The translations under genes were made by a program, and so were the position numbers. A stretch of 64,000 bases of DNA from Pseudomonas paralactis (GTDB taxonomy: Bacteria > Pseudomonadota > Gammaproteobacteria > Pseudomonadales > Pseudomonadaceae): assembly GCF_001439735.1 (NCBI RefSeq), contig NZ_JYLN01000004.1, positions 248,001-312,000 on the forward strand, written 5' to 3'. Position 1 is the stretch's first letter. Each line of letters opens with the position of its first letter. Below are positions 58,182-64,000 of the stretch, in pieces. Below the pieces are notes generated by a model. That model worked only from the letters and a program-made list of their open reading frames with translations, was not told the origin of the DNA and did no database searches.

Positions 58182-58877
58182 ATGCCAACTTCATCAGTTA
58201 CTGTCTGTACCGTCATGCTGCTCGACGACCATGAAATGGTGCGCCAGGGTATCGAGCTGGGATTGAATGCCGAAGCCGACATCCAGGTCATCGGCTCCTA
58301 CGGCACGGGGCGGCAATTGCTTGAGGCGCTGGCCCAGCAGCCAGCGCATGTGATAGTCATGGACTTTGTCCTGGCGCCTGCCGACATCGATGGCCTCAGC
58401 CTGCTTCAGTCACTGGGCAGACGTTTCAGCCAGTGCCGGGCCGTGATCGTATCTTCGGACTGTTCGCCCGCCACGGTGTCGCTGGCCCTGAAGGCGGGGT
58501 GTTGGGGGATTTTGGGCAAGACTCAGAATCTGACCGAACTGATCACGGCTATTCGAACTGTCGCTCAGGGGCGGCTTTATCTACCGCCTTGTATGGTGCC
58601 GACATTACAAGGCAGGCAGTCGGCGTTCGATAACGTGACCCTGAAGTCGACAGTTGATGTTTCCATGCCGCTGTCATTGAGCTCGGGACTGACGCCTAAA
58701 GAGCGGGAAGTATTGCGCTGTTTTCTCGATGGTATGTCGGTAAGTTCGATTGCAGCAAAGTTCTCCCGCAGTGCAAGTACCATCAGTACGCAAAAACAGT
58801 CGGCATATAGAAAGTTGGGCGTGCGTAACGACAGTGAACTGTTCAAGTTTATTCAGCACTTCGGTGGGCCTGAATGA
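58182..58877 (+). CDS. LuxR-type response regulator, RcsB/BvgA-like
   Basis: A 231-residue regulator. The receiver domain is intact: acidic pair LLDDHEMVRQG at 15-16, phosphorylatable Asp-61 in VIVMDFVLAP, Ser in IVSSDC and Lys in ILGKTQ. The C-terminal LuxR helix-turn-helix (GLTPKEREVLRCFLDG, then STISTQKQSAYRKLGVRN) resembles RcsB. No sensor kinase gene is present in the window, so it is an orphan. GGGAG is 6 nt before ATG 58182. Divergent from the fimbrial operon, which it probably controls; that link is by position only. Confidence 0.88.
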   Translation: MPTSSVTVCTVMLLDDHEMVRQGIELGLNAEADIQVIGSYGTGRQLLEALAQQPAHVIVMDFVLAPADIDGLSLLQSLGRRFSQCRAVIVSSDCSPATVSLALKAGCWGILGKTQNLTELITAIRTVAQGRLYLPPCMVPTLQGRQSAFDNVTLKSTVDVSMPLSLSSGLTPKEREVLRCFLDGMSVSSIAAKFSRSASTISTQKQSAYRKLGVRNDSELFKFIQHFGGPE

Positions 58878-58883
58878 ATACCG

Positions 58884-59504
58884 TCAATGCGGATCATCCA
58901 GATAGCCCAAGGCCCAGCGCTCGGTGGCCTGGCGTGCGGGTGACACCAGGTGTGGCGCCACCAGCATCATGACCTGGTACACCACCACCCGGACCTCGCC
59001 TTCACGGTCCAGGACACGTTGGTAATCCAGGGAAAACAGCAGGGTCATGGTGATCTGCTCCACCAATTGCCCCAGTGCCTGGGTGCCACTGACCAGTTGC
59101 CCTGCGGCTTTCAAGCGTGCCAACAGTGAGGCCAGGGTGCGCTTGAGCGCCGTGAGCAGGTGGCGAACCCCCTTGGCCAGCTTGGGCAAGCGCCCGGCCA
59201 GGTTCGACAGGTCCTGGAACAGGAACCGGTAGTGGGCCATGCGCTCCACTATCAGGTGCAGGAACAGCCAGTAATCCTCGGCCTCCAGTTGCGCATCGGC
59301 GGGAGGATCGAGCAGTGGCGCCAACTCGCTTTGAAAGCGCTCGAACAGCCCCAGCACCAACGGCTCCTTGCCATGGAAGTGGTAGTAGAGGTTGCCGGGG
59401 CTGATCCCCATTTCATTGGCCACCTCCATGGTCGATACGTTCGGTTCGCCCTTGTGGTTGAACAGCAGCAGGGCGCATTCAAGGATACGGTCGCGGGTCT
59501 TCAT
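58884..59504 (-). CDS. phaD: TetR-type regulator PhaD
   Basis: A 206-residue TetR-family regulator that activates PHA genes in Pseudomonas. The N-terminal helix-turn-helix is RDRILECALLLFNHKG, then STMEVANEMGISPGNLYYHF near residue 25-44; the C-terminal helical effector domain binds an intermediate of PHA metabolism in the family. It lies 27 nt after phaC2 on the same strand and only 6 nt from the convergent response regulator stop. Confidence 0.92.
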   Translation of the reverse strand: MKTRDRILECALLLFNHKGEPNVSTMEVANEMGISPGNLYYHFHGKEPLVLGLFERFQSELAPLLDPPADAQLEAEDYWLFLHLIVERMAHYRFLFQDLSNLAGRLPKLAKGVRHLLTALKRTLASLLARLKAAGQLVSGTQALGQLVEQITMTLLFSLDYQRVLDREGEVRVVVYQVMMLVAPHLVSPARQATERWALGYLDDPH

Positions 59505-59531
59505 CCAGTCTTCTTAATGTGATCGTTGAGC

Positions 59532-61214
59532 TCAACGCACGCGCACGTAAGTGCCTGGCGCTGCTTCCATCGGTGGGTAGTTCTGGTTGCCCAGGGCGGT
59601 AAGCGTTTCGCGTTGTACTCCGGAACGTTGTTGTACCCATTCCAGCCACTGCGGCCACCAGCTGCCTTCGACATGCCGGGCGTCGTAGTACCAGGCACGC
59701 GGGTCGCTGCTCAGCTTTAGGTTTTCGACGTAATTGGCCTTGGGGTTGCCCGGCGGGTTGAGGATGCTCTGGACATGCCCGCTGTTGGACAGCACAAAGC
59801 GCCGCTCGCCGCCCAGCAGTTGGGTGGAGCGATACACCGCGTCCCACGGCGTGATGTGGTCGTTGATCCCGGCCACGCTGAAGCTGTCCACCGTGACCTT
59901 GCGCAAGTCGATGGGCGTGCCGCATACCTCCAGGCCACCGGGATGGCTCAGGGGGTTGTGCTTGAAGAAGTCCAGCAGGTCGCCGTGCAAGGCGGCGGGC
60001 AGGCGCGTGTTGTCGTTGTTCCAGTACAGGATGTCGAAGGCGGGCGGCTCCTTGCCCAGCAGGTAATTGTTGATCCAGTAGTTCCAGATCAAGTCGTTGG
60101 GGCGCATCCAGGCAAACACCTTGGCCATGTCACGGCCTTCCAGTACCCCTTGCTGGTAGGAGCGGCGCTTGGCGGCCTCCAGGGTTTGCTCATCGGCGAA
60201 CAGCGTGGCCGGGCTGTCGATCTGGCTGTCGAGCAGGCTTACCAGGTAACTGGCGCTGGAGATGCGCCGCAGCTGGCGCTTGGCTTGCAGGTGGCCTTGC
60301 AGGGCGGCGATGGTCAGGCCACCGGCGCAGGCGCCCATCAGGTTGACCTCGCGGGCGCCGGTGATGGCCCGGCAGACATTCAGGGCTTCCTCCAAGGCCG
60401 CCACATAGGTGGACAAGCCCCATTCACGATGCCGCACGTCCGGGTTGCGCCAACTGACCATGAAGGTTTGCAGGCCGTTTTTAAGGGCGTATTGCACAAA
60501 ACTGTTGGCCGGGCTCAGGTCGAAGATGTAGTACTTGTTGATCTGCGGCGGCACCACCAGCAGCGGCTTGGCGTACTGTTTTTCGCTCATGGGCTTGTAC
60601 TGGATCAGCTCCAGCAGCTCGTTGCGAAACACCACCGAGCCGGGCGTGGTCGCCACGGTCTTGCCCACTTCAAAGGCGTGCTTGCTGACCTGGCGCGGCA
60701 AACCGTTGTTGTGCAGCAGATCTTCGAACAGGTTACTCACGCCGCGTACCACGCTGTTGCCGCCGGAGTTGAGCAACTCCTTGATCGCCAGCGGGTTGAG
60801 CAGCGTGTTGGAAGGGGAGACGGCATCGTTGAGCAGGGCGAAGGCGAACTGCGCGCGGGCGCGATCATCGTCACTGAGGGTGCTGTCATCGATCCAGTGG
60901 CGCGTCTGTTTCTGCCAGCTCAGATACGCTTGCAAGCTGCGTCGGTACAGCGGGTTGAGCTTCCAGGTGGGGTCGCTGAAGCGATTGTCTCTGGGGTTGG
61001 GCTCGTGCACGGTTTCACCCAGCAGCACCCGGCCCAGTTGGCCGCCCAGCGCCAGGGCGTGGCGGGCAGTGTGCACCGGGTTGCGCAGGCCGTGTGCGGC
61101 GACGGTGCGCAGGGTTGACAGCAAGTCCCGGCCGCGCAGGCCGGTGATCGCATTTTGCGCGTTGATGAACGCAGCGGGGGTGGGCGCCGGGTTCGTCACG
61201 GGTCTTTCTCGCAT
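59532..61214 (-). CDS. phaC2: Class II PHA synthase 2
   Basis: Polymerises (R)-3-hydroxyacyl-CoA of medium chain length. It has 560 residues. The lipase-like box is NLMGACAGGLTIAAL near residue 295, cysteine being the nucleophile; the aspartate and histidine partners lie in SVAGINDHITPWDAVY and LSNSGHVQSILNPPGNP. ATG at 61214 follows GGAG by 9 nt. Paralogue of phaC1 two genes upstream. Confidence 0.95.
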   Translation of the reverse strand: MRERPVTNPAPTPAAFINAQNAITGLRGRDLLSTLRTVAAHGLRNPVHTARHALALGGQLGRVLLGETVHEPNPRDNRFSDPTWKLNPLYRRSLQAYLSWQKQTRHWIDDSTLSDDDRARAQFAFALLNDAVSPSNTLLNPLAIKELLNSGGNSVVRGVSNLFEDLLHNNGLPRQVSKHAFEVGKTVATTPGSVVFRNELLELIQYKPMSEKQYAKPLLVVPPQINKYYIFDLSPANSFVQYALKNGLQTFMVSWRNPDVRHREWGLSTYVAALEEALNVCRAITGAREVNLMGACAGGLTIAALQGHLQAKRQLRRISSASYLVSLLDSQIDSPATLFADEQTLEAAKRRSYQQGVLEGRDMAKVFAWMRPNDLIWNYWINNYLLGKEPPAFDILYWNNDNTRLPAALHGDLLDFFKHNPLSHPGGLEVCGTPIDLRKVTVDSFSVAGINDHITPWDAVYRSTQLLGGERRFVLSNSGHVQSILNPPGNPKANYVENLKLSSDPRAWYYDARHVEGSWWPQWLEWVQQRSGVQRETLTALGNQNYPPMEAAPGTYVRVR

Positions 61215-61304
61215 GAGCCAACACTCCTTCGTCAAGTCATCAAGCAGGCACGCCAATCCAGAACCATAGTCGGTTCCTGGCAAGTTGCGCGGTGGTGTGG
61301 TCCT

Positions 61305-62150
61305 TCACACCGCCGGTCGCGGATGTATCACGGCGCGCAGGCGCTCCTCTTCGAGAAACTTCATGATGATCGGCGCCACGGCCTCGGCCCGGGTGATCAG
61401 GAACAGATGGCCGTCATCGATGATGTGCAACTGCGCATTGGGGATGCGCCAGGCGAGCATGCGCATGTTGACCAGCGGGATCAGCGGGTCATCGTCGCCG
61501 GCCAATACCAGGGTGGGCTGGCGGATCTTGTGCAGCCAATGAATGCTGGTCCAGCCCAGGCCCGCGAACAGCTGCCAGTAGTAGCCCAGCTTGCCGGCCG
61601 AGCGCACCTTGCTGGCGTGTTCGGCGGCCAGTTTCGAATCGCGGCGGAACGAGCCGCCATAAATCATCGGTGCAATGCGCACCACGTGGGACGGTTGGAT
61701 ATAACGCCTGGGGCTTGCCATCAGCCACAGCACTTTAGGCTTGCCCGGCACCATAAACGCCCCGGCAGCCGTGGCCGCCAGGATCAGCTTCTTGCAGCGT
61801 TCCGGGTAGTCATAGGCGAACTGCTGCGCCAGGGCCCCGCCCCAGGACACACCCACGGCGTTCACCTGGCCGTAGTCGAGGTAATCAAGCATACGTGCGG
61901 TGAGTTTGGCCAGGCCGGGGAAGCGATAGGGCCGGTTCGGCGTCGAGGAACCGCCAACGCCGGGCACATCGAAGGCGATCACTTCCAGGTCCGGGTCCAG
62001 GGCCTGGACGAACGGGAACACCAGCTCTAGGTTGGCGCCGATGCCGTTGAAGATCAGCAGCGGGGTCAAGTGCGGCTTGCCCGGACGCACCGCCGTGCGG
62101 ATGGTCTGGCCATCCAGGTCGATGGTGCGGAAGATGAACGGTTGCGCCAT
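61305..62150 (-). CDS. phaZ: Intracellular PHA depolymerase
   Basis: A 281-residue alpha/beta hydrolase that releases monomers from granules. The nucleophile elbow is AVGVSWGGALAQQFAYDY near residue 102; LAGDDDPLIPL near 220 and IDDGHLFLI near 248 give the acid and histidine. No signal peptide, consistent with intracellular action. ATG at 62150; the open frame upstream carries no ribosome site. Lies between phaC1 and phaC2. Confidence 0.95.
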   Translation of the reverse strand: MAQPFIFRTIDLDGQTIRTAVRPGKPHLTPLLIFNGIGANLELVFPFVQALDPDLEVIAFDVPGVGGSSTPNRPYRFPGLAKLTARMLDYLDYGQVNAVGVSWGGALAQQFAYDYPERCKKLILAATAAGAFMVPGKPKVLWLMASPRRYIQPSHVVRIAPMIYGGSFRRDSKLAAEHASKVRSAGKLGYYWQLFAGLGWTSIHWLHKIRQPTLVLAGDDDPLIPLVNMRMLAWRIPNAQLHIIDDGHLFLITRAEAVAPIIMKFLEEERLRAVIHPRPAV

Positions 62151-62195
62151 GCTCAAGCCCTGTGAAGTGGTGCTGTTCGTCTGTAGGAACTCGGT

Positions 62196-62229
62196 CAATG
62201 TGGGTGCTGGCAAGCCAGCTCCCACATTG
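62196..62229. repeat. Collapsed REP hairpin between phaC1 and phaZ
   Basis: CAATGTGGG-T-GCTGG / CCAGC-T-CCCACATTG with a CAAG loop: a 34 nt near-perfect hairpin with a single T-T mismatch. It is made of REP ends without the usual spacer, as if the middle of a pair was deleted. On the phaC1 transcript it lies 25 nt after the stop. Confidence 0.75.
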
Positions 62230-62254
62230 ATCTCATTTCAATTACCAAAAGTGC

Positions 62255-63934
62255 CTAGCGTTCATGTACATAGGTACCCGGCGCCGCTTCGGCGGCGGTA
62301 TAGGTTTTATTGCCTAATATAGTCGGGGCTTTTTTCAGTTTTCCCGCCCGCTCCGCCTGCCACACCTGCCAATGCAACCACCACGAATCGGTGTGTTTGG
62401 TGGCGTTCTCCTGCCACTCCAACGCACTGCCCGACAAGCCCTCGCTGGTCTGGTAGCGTGCCTTGGGGTTGCCCGGCGGGTTAAGGATGCTTTGAATGTG
62501 CCCACTGCTGGACAGCACGAACTCGACCTTGCCGCCAAACAACTGCGCCGATTTGTAGCAGGACTGCCACGGCGTGATGTGGTCGTTGGTGCCGGCCAGG
62601 GAGTAGATGTCAGCAGTGACCTGCTTGAGGTCGATGGGCGTGCCGCACACTTCCAGGGCGTTGGCGCGTACCAATGGGTTGTTTTTGAACAGTTCGATCA
62701 GGTCGCCATGGAACGCGGCCGGCAAGCGGGTGGTGTCGTTGTTCCAGAACAGGATGTCGAACACCGGCGGTTCGTTGCCCAGCAGGTAATTGTTGACCCA
62801 GTAGTTCCAGATCAGATCGTTGGGACGCATCCAGGCAAATACCTTGGCCATGTCGCGGCCTTCCAGCACACCGGCCTGGTAGGAATGGCGCTTGGCCGCT
62901 TCCAGGGTCTGTTCATCCACAAACAGCGCCACCTGGGTGTCCAGGGTGGTATCCAGCACGCTCACCAACAGCGTCAGGGCGTTGACCTTCTTCTCGCCCA
63001 GCGCCGCGTAGTGGCCCAACAGTGCGGTGCAGGTGATGCCGCCGGAGCAGGCACCCAGCATATTCACATCCTTGCTGCCCGTGATCGCCGTGACCACGTC
63101 CACTGCTTCCTTGAGCGCCTCGATATAAGTCGACAGGCCCCATTCGCGCTGGGCCTTGGTAGGGTTGCGCCAACTGACGATAAAGGTCTGCTGGCCATTG
63201 CGCAGGCAAAAGCGCGCCAGGCTTTTATCCGGGCACAGGTCGAAGACGTAGAATTTGTTGATCTGCGGCGGCACCACCAGCAGCGGGCGCTCATGCACCT
63301 GCTCGGTAATGGGCTTGTACTGGATCAGCTCCAGCACATCGTTGCGAAACACCACCGCGCCTTCGCTGGTGCCCAGGGTCTTGCCGACCTCAAAGGCACC
63401 CATGTTGACTTGGCTCGGCATACCGCCGTTGTGCACCATGTCTTTGGCCAGGTGGGACAAACCGTCGAGCAGGCTTTTGCCGCCGGTTTCAAAGAAGCGC
63501 TTGACCGCCGCCGGGTTGGCCGCGCTGTTGGTGGGGGCCATGGCTTCGGTCATCAGGTTGATCACGAAGTGGCCGCGGCTGATGTCTTGTGCCGACAGGT
63601 TGCTGTCGTCGATCCAGTCGTGCAGTTCCTTGCGCCACGCCAGGTAAGTCTGCAAATAACGTTTGTAGAGCGGGTTCTGGCTCCAGGCCGGGTCGTTGAA
63701 ACGACGGTCGTCGCCTTCAGGCGCCAGCTGGGATTTGCCGAACATCACATTCTTCAACTCGACGCCAAAGTGGGCGACGTGCTTGACGCTGTGCAACGGT
63801 TGCTTGATGGCTTGGGTCAGCACCATCTTGGCCGAGGCCAGTAAATCCTTTTTGCGTAACGCGATGATCGGGTTCAACCCCAGGGTGTTTTCCGAGGCCT
63901 GGCGTTTCAAGTCATCGTTATTCTTGTTACTCAT
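62255..63934 (-). CDS. phaC1: Class II PHA synthase 1
   Basis: Main medium-chain-length PHA polymerase; 559 residues, the usual length. The nucleophile box is NMLGACSGGITCTALLGHY near residue 295 (Cys); LAGTNDHITPWQ near 450 and SSSGHIQSILNPPGNPK near 478 hold the remaining triad residues. N-terminal KNNDDLKRQASENTLGLNP is typical of PhaC1. ATG at 63934 with GGAG 8 nt upstream. First gene of the phaC1-Z-C2-D set; its promoter lies in the last 66 nt of the window or beyond. Confidence 0.96.
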   Translation of the reverse strand: MSNKNNDDLKRQASENTLGLNPIIALRKKDLLASAKMVLTQAIKQPLHSVKHVAHFGVELKNVMFGKSQLAPEGDDRRFNDPAWSQNPLYKRYLQTYLAWRKELHDWIDDSNLSAQDISRGHFVINLMTEAMAPTNSAANPAAVKRFFETGGKSLLDGLSHLAKDMVHNGGMPSQVNMGAFEVGKTLGTSEGAVVFRNDVLELIQYKPITEQVHERPLLVVPPQINKFYVFDLCPDKSLARFCLRNGQQTFIVSWRNPTKAQREWGLSTYIEALKEAVDVVTAITGSKDVNMLGACSGGITCTALLGHYAALGEKKVNALTLLVSVLDTTLDTQVALFVDEQTLEAAKRHSYQAGVLEGRDMAKVFAWMRPNDLIWNYWVNNYLLGNEPPVFDILFWNNDTTRLPAAFHGDLIELFKNNPLVRANALEVCGTPIDLKQVTADIYSLAGTNDHITPWQSCYKSAQLFGGKVEFVLSSSGHIQSILNPPGNPKARYQTSEGLSGSALEWQENATKHTDSWWLHWQVWQAERAGKLKKAPTILGNKTYTAAEAAPGTYVHER

Positions 63935-64000
63935 CTACGACGCTCCATTGTCCGAAAGACGAGTACCGGCGATTGCTGCGCACCCAATTTCGATACACGA

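Noticed and set aside
1..64000. tRNA, rRNA, riboswitch, prophage, integron or insertion sequence
   Set aside because: No cloverleaf, rRNA stretch, aptamer consensus, integrase or transposase was recognised on either strand; a covariance-model scan would be needed to exclude small RNAs.

Overview
The window is a chromosomal segment of a fluorescent Pseudomonas, most likely of the P. fluorescens group. The evidence is gene content (complete hut locus, opgGH, hisIE-tatABC-rsmE, ubiE-ubiJ-ubiB, phaC1-Z-C2-D with convergent phaIF), GC-rich codon use, and many copies of the short REP hairpins typical of this group. From memory, the gene order follows the glnA-to-phaC1 segment of other pseudomonads. 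That synteny was not checked by a search.

Layout: 1-189 is the 5' end of a secreted chorismate mutase (minus strand). 398-10096 holds housekeeping genes: glnA, with a sigma-54 promoter and NtrC-like sites, thiI, typA, a YkgJ-type protein, glgP and fbp. 10320-11174 encodes two small lipoproteins. 11301-27324 is a full histidine-utilisation locus: hutF facing hutC-hutD, then hutU, an NCS1 permease (probable urocanate carrier), the ABC importer hutXWV, two histidase-family genes, an APC permease (probable histidine carrier), hutI and hutG. Deamination by HutF and hydrolysis by HutG mark the five-step route to glutamate plus formate. HutC operators lie between hutF and hutC and at the start of the sigma-54 hutU promoter.

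27383-29091 is an accessory island of three diverged tandem paralogues of unknown function with visibly lower GC. 29423-30828 is pip-dtd. 31095-35394 is opgGH, for periplasmic glucans. 35582-39215 is a polar amino acid ABC importer with two paralogous binding proteins. 39329-43289 holds two tandem chemoreceptors. 43493-49462 is a tight minus-strand run, ubiE-ubiJ-ubiB-hisI-hisE-tatA-tatB-tatC-rsmE. 49608-51355 carries PHA granule genes (a small PHA-system protein, phaI, phaF), and 58884-63934 carries phaD, phaC2, phaZ and phaC1. Between the convergent phaF and phaD lies a chaperone-usher fimbrial operon with an RcsB/BvgA-like response regulator (51450-58877), which looks like an insertion into an otherwise conserved PHA locus.

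The most notable observations are: a second histidase-like protein from which exactly the Ala-Ser-Gly that forms the MIO cofactor has been deleted; the three-paralogue unknown family; the fimbrial insertion with paired palindromes in front of its regulator; paired palindromes in front of the second ABC binding protein; and a collapsed REP hairpin between phaC1 and phaZ. No tRNA, rRNA, CRISPR array or insertion sequence was recognised.
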